NCBI GenBank assembly: GCA_964397045.1
Contig: CAYNHF010000033.1
Coordinates: 159,779-223,778 of the forward strand
DNA from: CAYNHF01 sp964397045
GTDB lineage: Bacteria > Actinomycetota > Acidimicrobiia > Spongiisociales > UBA5794
DNA: 64,000 nt
Direction: 5' to 3'
A program made the position numbers and the translations under genes. Shown one piece after another: positions 33,557 through 42,682 of the stretch. Every line of letters starts with the position of its first letter. Position 1 is the stretch's first letter. Under the pieces are notes generated by a model that was given only the letters and a program-made list of their open reading frames with translations, searched no databases and was not told where the DNA came from.

Positions 33557-36544
33557 TCACTGCAGCGTCCCCTCGGCACTGCGGCGTCGCCTCGGCAGAA
33601 CCACAAGGGCCAGACCGAACAGCACGAGCAGAGCCCCCGCGAGCGTCAGGTCCCCGAGGTTCGCGCCCGTCTCCGGCAGCTTCTCGGCGAAGCCGAAGTC
33701 GTTGTCGAGACTCTGCTCACTCTCGGCCAGGAACAAGGTGTAGGTCCCAGGTGTCGTCAAGGCGCCGCTCACCGTCGACCGGTCCACAGAGACCCGATAG
33801 TTGCCCGCAACCAGTGCCGCGAACAAGTACATGCCGTCCTCGTTCGTCGTCATTGACACGACCACGTCGGTGTCGAGATTGGTCAGCACGACCTTGGCTC
33901 CCGGGATGCCCTTCTCCCCCACGTCCTGAACACCATCAGCATCGGTGTCGCGCCAGACGAAGTCGCCAATGGTCCCTGCGGCCAGGACCTCGACCGCCAG
34001 CACCGTTGCGGCCGCGAAATCGTCGCCTTGACCATCACCGGGAACCGAATCGATATCCTCCTGGTCCGCCGCCGTGACCTCAACCGTGTTCGTGAACGCC
34101 CCCGCATCCTCGACGGTGGTCACCAGTTCGATCGTCGCCCGTTCGCCGACCGCGAGTTCGCCGATGATCCACAATCCGGTTGCCGGATCGAACGTCCCGT
34201 CTCCGGTGTGGCTGACATAGGTGAGACCGGCCTCTGCAACGTCGGTCAGTTCGACACCCGTGGCGTTGGATGGGCCCTGATTGATCACAGTGATCGTCCA
34301 TGACGCGTTCTCGCCAGGCGCCACCGTTCCGGGAGCAACCGCCTTCGTGACCTCCAGGTCGATGATCGCTTCGAACTCGACCGTCTCGTCGTCTGCGTCT
34401 GACACGTCGTCGCCGCCTTCGTCGGTGCCGGCGACGGTCACCACATTCACGTGGTCGACCCCGGCGTTACCAGTGACGAACTGCGTGAACTCACAGGTGT
34501 ACGTTGCGCCTTCGAGAAGCTCCTGGGGGACGGCACACGTGCCGACTCCGTTGAGATCCCCGAAGACATCGTCGACGATCGATTCGAGCGTGATGTCGGT
34601 CTCGCCGGTGTTCTCGACGGTGATGGTGTATGTCACATCCCCACCGGTCTCAGGCACCGACGTCGGAGACGCCGTCTTGGTCACATCAATCGCCGGGATC
34701 TCGTCGGTGAACAACACCGAAGCGTCATCAGTATCGGACACCTCGTTGTCGTCATCATCTGAACCGGTAGCCGTCACCACATTGTCGTGCGATGACCCTG
34801 CCGGGCCTGCCACTGTCTCAGTGAACTCACACGAATACGTGCCACCCACCACAACCGACTGCGGCACCGAACACGTCCCGGCACCATTCAGGTCACCAAA
34901 CATGTCATCAACCAACGACGTCAACAACAACACCTCAGGACCCTCATTAGCCACCGTCACCGAATACGTCACATCCCCACCCGACTCGGGAACCGCAACC
35001 GGAGACGCCGTCTTCGTCACCTCAATCGCCGGCAACTCATCAGTGAAGTCCACCACCGCGTCGTCGGCGTCTGACACCTCGTTACCGTCATCATCCGAAC
35101 CCGTCCCAGTCACCACATTCACATGCGACGTCCCGGCATCACCCGCAACAAACTGAGTGAACTCACACGAATACGAGCCACCCACCGCAACCGACTGCGG
35201 CACCGAACACGTCCCGGCACCATTCAGGTCACCAAACATGTCATCAACCAACGACGTCAACAACAACACCTCAGGACCCTCATTAGCCACCGTCACCGAA
35301 TACGTCACATCCCCACCGGTCTCAGGCACCGACGTCGGAGACGCCGTCTTGGTCACATCAATCGCCGGGAGCAGATCAGGGATGATCACCGTCGAATCAT
35401 CGCTGTCCGAAGCCTCCCCACCGTCGTTGAAAGCCGTAGTGCTGAAGATATTGGTCACCGTCTGGTCGTCGGTGGTGAACGTCGCGTCGAAGGTACAGGT
35501 CACAGTGTCCCCGGATGCGATGGTCGTCCCGACCAGAGCGGCGCACGACGAACCAGCAATGCTGTGCGTGTCATCGCCTACCGCTGAGACTTCAACCGGA
35601 TCTGGTGAGTCGTTCGTAACGGTTACCTGATACGTCACAGTCACCGGAACACCCGGCGGCGCCGTTTCGGTATCGCTGAACGTTCCGTCACCGTTTGCAT
35701 CGTTGCTCTTGACAACAGTGATCGATGGGGCAATGAGTTCCTCGTTGGAAACGCTCTTGAACGGAATCGTCTGAGCACCACCCGGGATCGGGTCGTCGAC
35801 CGGTTGCCCATCAGATTCCACGACCCGCTTGTCGCTCAGTTTGGCCTGAATATTGCCCACGCCAATGGATCCGAAGCCACATCCGAGCAACACGTCGAAC
35901 CGAAGGATCACGGATTCGGTGGACTCGAGATCGTCGATTCGGATCCGAACGACGAGTTCATCTTCCTGCGGGTCGGGGTAGGAGCCGTCCGGCGACGCCC
36001 CGCTGGTGAACTGTTCGAACACGATCGCGGCCGAACTGCCAAGATCGTCACTCATTCCGGAATCCGTCCCACCCGGGCCGGCACCGTTGACGACAGATCC
36101 GTAGTTGACCGAGGCGTTGACGACGTCGATATGTCCGACGGACACCCCATTGGTCGCCTCCGCGCCGAGGGTGTACTCCAGTTCGATCGTCTCGTTGGTA
36201 GCGGGACTGCCTCCGTCGGAGAGATCGTCGACCATGATTTCTGTGAGGTAGGTGACGATGTCACCACAGGCGAAATCACCGCCCTCGAGTGACTCGACGA
36301 TGTCGTCTGTCTTGCCCACCGTTCGATCGTTGAACGCTCCGCCACCGACCGAGTGGTCGTAGATGAAAGGAGCGGCCGCGACGAAGTCGAGCGAGTAATC
36401 CCCGCCTGCTGCCAGCGCAGGGGACGCGGAGGTGACCCCGCCCGGTAGCACCGCCATCATCAACAGACCCGCCAATACGACGTGAAGAACCCGCGCGGCT
36501 GTGCCGCCGCCCGTCAATCGAAATCCACCCCTCACAGAACCCAT
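33557..36544 (-). CDS. LPETG-anchored surface protein with DUF11-type repeats and SdrD B-like domain
   Basis: A 995-residue protein. The signal peptide is ~1-45 (VLAGLLMMAVLPGGV). An N-terminal adhesin-like region (~46-270) precedes a chain of DUF11/conserved-repeat Ig-like domains. These start with VVKSNDANGDG, then come three 112-residue units beginning A-I-D/E-V-T-K-T-A-S-P, then a shorter DLEVTKAVAPG unit. An SdrD B-like domain follows (IGDFVWRDTDADGVQDVGEK). The C-terminus has a sortase signal: LPETG (956-960), a hydrophobic helix and RRRR. It should be covalently wall-anchored and may act in adhesion. No sortase gene is in the window. Confidence 0.88.
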   Translation of the reverse strand: MGSVRGGFRLTGGGTAARVLHVVLAGLLMMAVLPGGVTSASPALAAGGDYSLDFVAAAPFIYDHSVGGGAFNDRTVGKTDDIVESLEGGDFACGDIVTYLTEIMVDDLSDGGSPATNETIELEYTLGAEATNGVSVGHIDVVNASVNYGSVVNGAGPGGTDSGMSDDLGSSAAIVFEQFTSGASPDGSYPDPQEDELVVRIRIDDLESTESVILRFDVLLGCGFGSIGVGNIQAKLSDKRVVESDGQPVDDPIPGGAQTIPFKSVSNEELIAPSITVVKSNDANGDGTFSDTETAPPGVPVTVTYQVTVTNDSPDPVEVSAVGDDTHSIAGSSCAALVGTTIASGDTVTCTFDATFTTDDQTVTNIFSTTAFNDGGEASDSDDSTVIIPDLLPAIDVTKTASPTSVPETGGDVTYSVTVANEGPEVLLLTSLVDDMFGDLNGAGTCSVPQSVAVGGSYSCEFTQFVAGDAGTSHVNVVTGTGSDDDGNEVSDADDAVVDFTDELPAIEVTKTASPVAVPESGGDVTYSVTVANEGPEVLLLTSLVDDMFGDLNGAGTCSVPQSVVVGGTYSCEFTETVAGPAGSSHDNVVTATGSDDDDNEVSDTDDASVLFTDEIPAIDVTKTASPTSVPETGGDVTYTITVENTGETDITLESIVDDVFGDLNGVGTCAVPQELLEGATYTCEFTQFVTGNAGVDHVNVVTVAGTDEGGDDVSDADDETVEFEAIIDLEVTKAVAPGTVAPGENASWTITVINQGPSNATGVELTDVAEAGLTYVSHTGDGTFDPATGLWIIGELAVGERATIELVTTVEDAGAFTNTVEVTAADQEDIDSVPGDGQGDDFAAATVLAVEVLAAGTIGDFVWRDTDADGVQDVGEKGIPGAKVVLTNLDTDVVVSMTTNEDGMYLFAALVAGNYRVSVDRSTVSGALTTPGTYTLFLAESEQSLDNDFGFAEKLPETGANLGDLTLAGALLVLFGLALVVLPRRRRSAEGTLQ
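34358..35365 (-). repeat. Three tandem 336-bp repeats inside the surface-protein gene
   Basis: Units start at 35365, 35029 and 34693 on the minus strand, exactly 336 bp (112 codons) apart. The first two share long identical DNA runs, for example around 34885 and 35221. The third diverges in its middle. Such identity suggests recent duplication or gene conversion. Confidence 0.85.
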
Positions 36545-36841
36545 TCGAGACTCCTACCTCTCGTGCTGGCGACTCGCGGCCGCCAGCCATTCCTAACCCA
36601 CCACCACTTTATGCAGTTATTTCACCACGTAGGGCATCAACCCGGAAGATGCCACGATGACTAGTTCCCTCGCTCCGGCGAAGGTGACCTCCCACCCCGA
36701 AATGGGTTCAGGAAATCCTTCCCCCTGACCCGCTCTGGGCGGTCTCAGGGTCGAACGAGGGGAACACCCGATAGACGCCGTGCCCGCCGGAGAGCAAGCT
36801 GGGGGCAGCAAACGAGTTCGAGCAATCAAGGAGCATCCCTG

Positions 36842-37225
36842 ATGACTACCTCTCCCAACCCCACCGAAGCTGCTACCCCGGCAGGAGTCGCGACGACCAG
36901 CGACGAGCGCAGCCTCGGAGCCTTGAGCCATCTCTCAGCATTCGTGGTGTTCCTCGGGATTCCGCCGGTCATCGGACCGCTCGTTGCGTGGCTGCTCAAG
37001 CGCGACGATCCGTACATCGGCTATCACGCCAAGGAAGCGCTCAACTTCAACATCTCGTTCATGATCTACGGTCTCGCAGCCGCACTCTCGATCCTCCTGC
37101 TCATCGGCCTCATCCTGTTGCCGGTGGTCATGGTCACGTGGTTCGTCCTGGTGATCGTGGCCGCGGTCAAGGCATCTGGAGGCGAGTACTACGAGTATCC
37201 GCTGACCATCCGGTTCGTGAGCTGA
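36842..37225 (+). CDS. DUF4870 membrane protein
   Basis: A 127-residue protein with a disordered N-terminus (~1-22). The DUF4870 core is ALSHLSAFVVFLGIPPVIGPLVAWLLK, then YIGYHAKEALNFNISFMIY, and two more hydrophobic helices. The conserved HAKEALNFN is the family hallmark. An AAGGAG RBS lies just upstream. The role is unknown. A hairpin terminator follows. Confidence 0.9.
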   Translation: MTTSPNPTEAATPAGVATTSDERSLGALSHLSAFVVFLGIPPVIGPLVAWLLKRDDPYIGYHAKEALNFNISFMIYGLAAALSILLLIGLILLPVVMVTWFVLVIVAAVKASGGEYYEYPLTIRFVS

Positions 37226-37243
37226 TCTCCCGCACTGCGACGC

Positions 37244-37268
37244 AGAGCGCCCTCCCACGGGGCGCTCT
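37244..37268 (+). terminator. Hairpin terminator after the DUF4870 gene
   Basis: AGAGCGCCC (37244-37252) and GGGCGCTCT (37260-37268) form a perfect 9-bp stem with a 7-nt loop, between the converging DUF4870 and MFS genes. It may serve both strands. Confidence 0.65.
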
Positions 37269-37300
37269 GGGCGCGCCACAAACCCCAACCCGGTCGAACC

Positions 37301-38425
37301 TCAACCACCAGCAGCAGCAGGGGCAACCCGTCCCCGGCGATACACCTGCACCGACAGCACTACGAGACCCGTCACCACCAGACCCACGACCGCGAAGGTG
37401 CCGGCCACGTCGTAGGAAACTCCGGTAACAAGCGCGGCGCCGATCGCAGGACCGATCGCCCTGCCGACGGCCATCGAAGACTGGGCATCGCCGACCCGCT
37501 CGTCGGGCGCCAGCGACCAGACAGCGATCGAGCGAAGAATCGTGGGGGTGGACATCCAGAAGCAGAATCCCCACATCGTGATACCTATCAGGAAGAGCGC
37601 CGGCGAGTCTCCGAATGCCACCAGCGCGGCACACAACGCGGTTCCGAAGATCCACACACTGCCGGGACGATCCTTCGCCAGACGTCTTGCTGCGGTCAAG
37701 CCCGCGAGGGCATTGCCGGAATATCCCAACGACACCACGAATGGGCTCAGGCCGGTGTTCACCCCAATCGCGGCGCCGTATACGAACAAGGCAGAGCCGG
37801 CCATCGTTCCCATGCCGAGAGCCAGAACGAGGACCACATTCGACCGCGATGGGCTGACGTGCTGGCGCTCACGACGATATCCGGCGAACTCCGCAGGCAA
37901 CCATGCCGGCACCAGCGACACCACGGCAATCGCCAGGTACACGCCGCTGGAACCGAACTCGGAGGCGATCCACGCCAGGATCGGAACGCTGAGGAAGACC
38001 GTCAACGGCCCGGCCGCAGCGACGTTGCGCAAGGCTCCCTCCGTCCGCATCGCGTTCGACCACGCCAGCCAGACGAGCAAGCCTGCCGCAGCACCGGCCA
38101 GCACCCGCAGTACGAGCAGCGCCCCGAAACTGGGCGCAATCGCGCTCAGCAGGTTCAGGACAAACGCAGCGAGGGATCCGCCGACCAGGTACTTCCGGTG
38201 AGTCCGGAGCCGACGTCCTGCGACAAAGGCAGCCAGAGCAAATCCACCCACCTGAGCGGACGACAGGAGGCCGGAGCGTCCGATGGTTACGCCGTAGTCG
38301 GCAGCGACCGCAGGAATGACAAACGGGGTCGCAGCAAACAGAAACGACACCGCGACCACCGCGGCGAGCACCCCCAGGTCGGGGTGGCTGCGAAGGGAGA
38401 AGAAGAGGCGTACTGGACCGAACAT
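37301..38425 (-). CDS. MFS transporter
   Basis: A 374-residue protein with ~12 hydrophobic segments. FVIPAVAADYGVTIGRSGLLSSAQVGGFALAAFVAGRRL is split by the usual helix 2-3 loop, but the motif A Asp and Gly are poorly conserved. A second half begins near GMGTMAGSALFVYGAAIGVN. The substrate is unknown. There is no partner gene; it is divergent from the MMPL transporter. Confidence 0.82.
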   Translation of the reverse strand: MFGPVRLFFSLRSHPDLGVLAAVVAVSFLFAATPFVIPAVAADYGVTIGRSGLLSSAQVGGFALAAFVAGRRLRTHRKYLVGGSLAAFVLNLLSAIAPSFGALLVLRVLAGAAAGLLVWLAWSNAMRTEGALRNVAAAGPLTVFLSVPILAWIASEFGSSGVYLAIAVVSLVPAWLPAEFAGYRRERQHVSPSRSNVVLVLALGMGTMAGSALFVYGAAIGVNTGLSPFVVSLGYSGNALAGLTAARRLAKDRPGSVWIFGTALCAALVAFGDSPALFLIGITMWGFCFWMSTPTILRSIAVWSLAPDERVGDAQSSMAVGRAIGPAIGAALVTGVSYDVAGTFAVVGLVVTGLVVLSVQVYRRGRVAPAAAGG

Positions 38426-38604
38426 CGAGGTTGCAGGCTACGTCAAGTCGCTGATCATGCCGTGACCATCGGGCGATGGTCGACCGGCGAGGCGCGGATC
38501 ACCCGCAGTGCCACCCGGGTCCAACGACCCTGGCAAACCCGGAAACAGCGCGGCACCATTGCCTGGCCCGGGTACGCTCGGCGCCGAACGCATGAAGGAC
38601 TGAC

Positions 38605-40758
38605 GTGGACAGAATCGCTCGTTTCATCGTGACCAGGTCCCGTCTCGTCCTCGCCGTCACCGCGCTCATCACGCTTCTCGCCGTACTCATGCTCTTCCGG
38701 ATGAGCTTCAACGCCGACGTTTCCTCGTTCCTGCTCGAGGGCAATGAGACTGGGGAGGAGTTCCTCGCGTTGCAGGAGAAATACGCGGCAACCGACCCGA
38801 TCAACGTCGTTGCCTCGCTCCCCGCAGGTGAGACCTACCTGGAGGGCGACAACCTGGCGCACCTGGTGGATCTGCGGGACCAACTCCTCCAGGTGGATGG
38901 TGTGGCGGCAGTGGCTTCGATCGTCCCGGAGGTGAACCCGCTCACCGGGGAGCCGATTGATGCCGGCACGGTCTCCGGTCTGCCCGGCGTCGCGATCGAG
39001 GGTTTCGTCGCGCAGAGCCCGGTTGCGGTGCTGCTGTTGAGCGAAGACGCCCAGCACACGCTCCTGATGGTCACGCCGGGCGACGACCCCACCTCCGCGG
39101 CGCGCAGAGTCGACGACGTCTCAGTTGACGGTCTCGAGCTCTCGTTCTCCGGAAACCCGGTCGTGTTCGCGTCCGTGCTCGACCATCTATCACTGTTCCT
39201 CCTGATCATCCCTCCGATCGTGATCCTGCTGCTGATCGGTACCTTCTATACGACGATCGGCGACCGCCGGCTGAGCGTGCTCTCCATCGTTCCCTCGGTG
39301 CTCGGATCGCTGTGGACGTTTGGGGTCATCTTCGCTTTGGGCAATCGCATAGACATCGTGACCGTCATCGTGCCGATCTTCGTGATCGTGATGGGCTCGG
39401 CTGATGGACTGCACTTCGTCACCCACTTCCAGCAGGAAGCGGAACGCACCACCGACCCGGTCGCGAGAGTCACCACGGCGCTTTCGGAGGTCGGGGTGCC
39501 GATGATTCTCACTACGGTCAGCACGGCCGCCGGCTTCCTGGCCCTCGTAGTGACCGATGTGCAGCCGATCCGTCAACTGGGGTTGTTCACAGCCGTGGGA
39601 ATCGTGTTCGCAGGAGTGGTTTCCTTCTTTTTCCTGCCTGCCCTCATGAGCCGGCTCACCATCGAACCGAAGCACCAGACTTCCCTGTTGGGCCCCCGCA
39701 TCACGAAGGGGCTCAAGCGCCTCGTGGCGACGAGGACCCCTGCCGCCGTTCTGACGGGTGGGATTCTCGTCTTCGCCCTGTTCGCAGTGCCCCAGCTCGA
39801 AGTGAACCCCGACCAACTGTTCTTCTTCAAGGACGACGACCCTGTACGAGTAGCGTTCCAGAGAACCGAAAATCTGTTCGGCGGCGCCACTCCCCTGGCG
39901 GGGGAGTTTGTGTTCGATCCGGGCGCTCCCGCAGAATCGGTGGTGAGCATCACCGCTGTATCTCGCGAGCTCGAGCAGCTCGAAGGCGTCCGCGTCGTGT
40001 TCTCCGTTGTCGACGTGGCGTCCAGCCTCAGCCCGGAGCAGCTCAGCGCGGTGCTCTCGGGGGCGGCCGCGCTCCCGGTAGGTGACATGGTGAGCGACGA
40101 CGGACTACGTTTCATGCTGCTGCCGCAGGACTTCACCACAGACGATCTGAGGACCTGGCTCGACTTCGCGGAAGAACGCGACGAGATCCGTGTACTCACG
40201 GGCATGCCGGTGGTGTGGGACGAGATCGCCCGTCTCGTGCTGCAGGCCCAGGCCACCTCACTCGTCGTCGCGTTCGCGCTGGTGGCTCTGATGTTGATGC
40301 TTGCCTATCGCAACCTGCGCGAAACGATCATCGCGCTAGTGCCCATCTCGCTGACCATTCTGACCCTGCTCGGCTTCATCGCGGTCTCCGGTATTCAGCT
40401 CAACCTGCTCACCGCGGTGGTCTCCAGCATCGTGATCGGAGTGGGCATCGACTACGCGATCCACTACATCGCCGCCATCAATCACGCCAAGGCTGCCGGA
40501 GAGGGTTACGTGCTGCGCGCCATAGACAAGGCAGGGCGACCGATCGTGGCCAACGCACTCGGCATCGCGGTCGCACTTACGGCGCTGTGGCTCTCGCCGC
40601 TCAAGATCCATGCGCAAATCTCAATGATCATGTGGGTGGCCATGATCACCGCCGCGCTGACTTCGCTGGTCGTCATTCCCGCCATGTTGCCGCGAGCCGG
40701 GGTGGAAGCACCTGCTCCGACGGCCGAAGCTGAACCCCTCCCCACGGGAGGTTCATAG
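38605..40758 (+). CDS. MMPL/RND-family transporter
   Basis: A 717-residue protein with the RND duplication. Helix 1 (~12-32), an extracytoplasmic loop (~33-190), helices 2-6 with GSADGLHFVTHF, then helix 7 (~380), a second loop (~400-550) and helices 8-12 with VIGVGIDYAIHYIAAINHAKA. The GxxxDY/GxxxH-type motif carries the likely proton-relay Asp. Actinobacterial relatives export lipids or drugs; the small size fits the MMPL/HpnN-like group. The start is GTG at 38605, preceded by AAGGA. A lipoprotein gene follows 51 bp downstream. Confidence 0.9.
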   Translation: MDRIARFIVTRSRLVLAVTALITLLAVLMLFRMSFNADVSSFLLEGNETGEEFLALQEKYAATDPINVVASLPAGETYLEGDNLAHLVDLRDQLLQVDGVAAVASIVPEVNPLTGEPIDAGTVSGLPGVAIEGFVAQSPVAVLLLSEDAQHTLLMVTPGDDPTSAARRVDDVSVDGLELSFSGNPVVFASVLDHLSLFLLIIPPIVILLLIGTFYTTIGDRRLSVLSIVPSVLGSLWTFGVIFALGNRIDIVTVIVPIFVIVMGSADGLHFVTHFQQEAERTTDPVARVTTALSEVGVPMILTTVSTAAGFLALVVTDVQPIRQLGLFTAVGIVFAGVVSFFFLPALMSRLTIEPKHQTSLLGPRITKGLKRLVATRTPAAVLTGGILVFALFAVPQLEVNPDQLFFFKDDDPVRVAFQRTENLFGGATPLAGEFVFDPGAPAESVVSITAVSRELEQLEGVRVVFSVVDVASSLSPEQLSAVLSGAAALPVGDMVSDDGLRFMLLPQDFTTDDLRTWLDFAEERDEIRVLTGMPVVWDEIARLVLQAQATSLVVAFALVALMLMLAYRNLRETIIALVPISLTILTLLGFIAVSGIQLNLLTAVVSSIVIGVGIDYAIHYIAAINHAKAAGEGYVLRAIDKAGRPIVANALGIAVALTALWLSPLKIHAQISMIMWVAMITAALTSLVVIPAMLPRAGVEAPAPTAEAEPLPTGGS

Positions 40759-40809
40759 AATGCATGGCAAGCCCGCGAGCCCGGCAGCCATCGAGCGAAG
40801 GGAGCCGTC

Positions 40810-41388
40810 GTGAGGGGGTTGACTCGCCACCTTCCATCCCGATTGGCCGTTCTCCTCGCATCCGCCGTCGTGCTGACTGCTGCCTGCGGCGACAGCGAGA
40901 TGGCCCTCGACGAATACGCCGCTGAGCTGGAGTCGGCAGTGACAGAGATGGCAGTCCAGATCGATATCCTCGAGCCAGCTTTCGCAAGTGCCGAAACGCC
41001 GGCGGAGGTCGCCGAGTTGTGGGAGCAGCGGGTTGCCGCCCGGCAGACCTTCCTCGATACGCTCGAGGATATGTCTCCGCCCGGCGAAGCGGCAGACGTG
41101 CACGAGTTCGCGATCGGCATGATGACGCGACTCACCGCAGCCGAACGGGCACTCGGCGAACCAGCTGCTCAGGACGGCTGGCCGGCGATGTGGGATTCGC
41201 CCGAGGGTGACACGGCACGGGCAGTCGATCAGGAGGCGATCGCTTTCTGCATGGAGGCCCAGGCCGGCCTGACCGATCCGGATACCGAAGACGGGTTCGC
41301 GGTTGAAGGCTGGCTCAATCCCGGAGTGAGGGAAGTCATCGAGGTCGTGTTCGGCTGCGTCGCTGAGGACCGGCCCACAGCTCCGTAG
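40810..41388 (+). CDS. Lipoprotein of unknown function
   Basis: A 192-residue protein. The signal peptide ends in a lipobox, VVLTAACGDSE (Cys26). The mature part is a helical, acidic domain (ALDEYAAELESAVTEMAVQID, EQRVAARQTFLDTLEDMSPP) with Cys in FCMEAQAG and FGCVAED, possibly disulfide-linked. It probably sits beside the MMPL transporter as an external partner; this rests only on adjacency. Confidence 0.75.
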   Translation: MRGLTRHLPSRLAVLLASAVVLTAACGDSEMALDEYAAELESAVTEMAVQIDILEPAFASAETPAEVAELWEQRVAARQTFLDTLEDMSPPGEAADVHEFAIGMMTRLTAAERALGEPAAQDGWPAMWDSPEGDTARAVDQEAIAFCMEAQAGLTDPDTEDGFAVEGWLNPGVREVIEVVFGCVAEDRPTAP

Positions 41389-41439
41389 TCGGCACGCACC
41401 AGCGTCCGCTCAGAAGACGCAAGCAGACGAACCGCCGAC

Positions 41440-41802
41440 TCAGCCGACGTCGCGGATGTGCTGCTTGGCTGCGAACTCGTCAAAAGCCTCGAGCGCACGC
41501 GGTCCGTGCACCGACACCGGGCCGCCTCCCATGAGCAGCGCAACACCAAGGGCTTCTGCCACCTCTTCGCGAGCCGCTCCCCGGGCTGCGGCTGCTCTGG
41601 CGTGATACGCGATACACCCATCACAACCGTCGACCGTCGCAATTGACAGCGCAATAAGCTCCTTGAACCTCGATGGCAGTGCCCCGTCCGAAACGGCCTC
41701 TCGATGCATCTCGGCGAATCCGTGCCACGTCTCAGGAATGGCATCGCGCAGCGATCGCGTGGGAGCTCTCAGCGCATCGACGATGTCGTGATTGTGGGTC
41801 AT
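41440..41802 (-). CDS. AhpD/carboxymuconolactone decarboxylase family protein
   Basis: A 120-residue protein with the AhpD-type active site DGCDGCIAYHARAAAARGA (CxxC then His). It is preceded by PSRFKELIALSIATV and followed by EEVAEALGVALLMGGGPV. This family carries out peroxidase or disulfide chemistry. It lies 14 bp downstream of the flavodoxin gene on the same strand and probably shares its transcript, suggesting a redox pair. Confidence 0.9.
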   Translation of the reverse strand: MTHNHDIVDALRAPTRSLRDAIPETWHGFAEMHREAVSDGALPSRFKELIALSIATVDGCDGCIAYHARAAAARGAAREEVAEALGVALLMGGGPVSVHGPRALEAFDEFAAKQHIRDVG

Positions 41803-41816
41803 ATCACTGCTCCCTT

Positions 41817-42398
41817 TCACTCGGTGGCTTGGTACAAGTCCGTCGAATTGCCGTGTGCGAAGAGCGATCCGAGATACCGCCCCCAATCGTGGGCACGGTC
41901 TTCTTCGCCAACCGCGAGAGGACCGGACATGCCTTCGACAACAAAACTCTCTGCCGGAGCGGCGATGTGAAATCCGAGCTTGCGGAGCCGACGCTCAGCG
42001 GCGTGCGCTGCGGACCCAGGCAAGAGGTGTGGTTTCGTCAAGCCGGGCACCGGCTTTGGCTTCGTCTGTACCCGCGTATCGAACGCCGTGGCCGCAACAC
42101 TGGCGAAGCCCTTCTCGAGCGAGTTGAGCCACTCGCGCAGACCGATTCCGGGTGACACGAGTTCGTCCACCGTCTCACCGGCGGCAGCCGCCCGCGAGGA
42201 GACCCGACTCATTCCGAACTGATGTGTCGGACCTCCCGCGACGACGAGATCGAGCCCTTCGGACAAGGTCTTCGGTGCCGAGCCGACCTCGACTAGGTCG
42301 ATGACGTGAATATCGGCCGCCAACCCCTGTGCCACCGCTCTGGCGATCACCTGCGTGTTGCCGAACATCGACTCGTAGACGACGATCGCATCCATCAT
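41817..42398 (-). CDS. Flavodoxin-domain protein
   Basis: A 193-residue protein. The N-terminus AIVVYESMFGNTQVIARAVA matches the FMN phosphate loop (T/S-x-T/N-G-N-T), then DLVVAGGPTHQFGMSR, and a C-terminal FVVEGMSGPLAVGEEDRAHDWG. It is single-domain, slightly longer than classical flavodoxins. It may donate electrons to an oxidoreductase. It is probably in an operon with the AhpD-like gene. Confidence 0.88.
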   Translation of the reverse strand: MMDAIVVYESMFGNTQVIARAVAQGLAADIHVIDLVEVGSAPKTLSEGLDLVVAGGPTHQFGMSRVSSRAAAAGETVDELVSPGIGLREWLNSLEKGFASVAATAFDTRVQTKPKPVPGLTKPHLLPGSAAHAAERRLRKLGFHIAAPAESFVVEGMSGPLAVGEEDRAHDWGRYLGSLFAHGNSTDLYQATE

Positions 42399-42682
42399 TT
42401 CACCTCTAGTTCTGCCTCAGAGCCCACCATCGGCCGAGCAGCGCAGCAACCGCTAGAGCCGGATGTCCTGAAACCAGGAGCAAATGGCACGAACCGAAGC
42501 CGGTTCGAGCGCTGACGTAGCCGGGACAGTGTTGTCACTAGATGGCTGGAGTGGCCGTACTTCGCACAGCAAGTTTCGCGCTTGAGCGGCAGGGCGTTCG
42601 CGGAGCAGGGGCAAGTGACGCGCGGTCGACACTCCCGGCTGGATGGAAGCTGCCGGACGGTTACTGGCAACAGGAGGTCATC

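Noticed and set aside
34685..35365. CRISPR-like array
   Set aside because: The repeat unit is 336 bp, coding and in frame; there are no short repeats with unique spacers and no cas genes.
34281..35630. Ser/Thr/Val-rich plus-strand frames across the DUF11 repeats
   Set aside because: They repeat only because the minus-strand coding repeats do; no signal peptide or start context.
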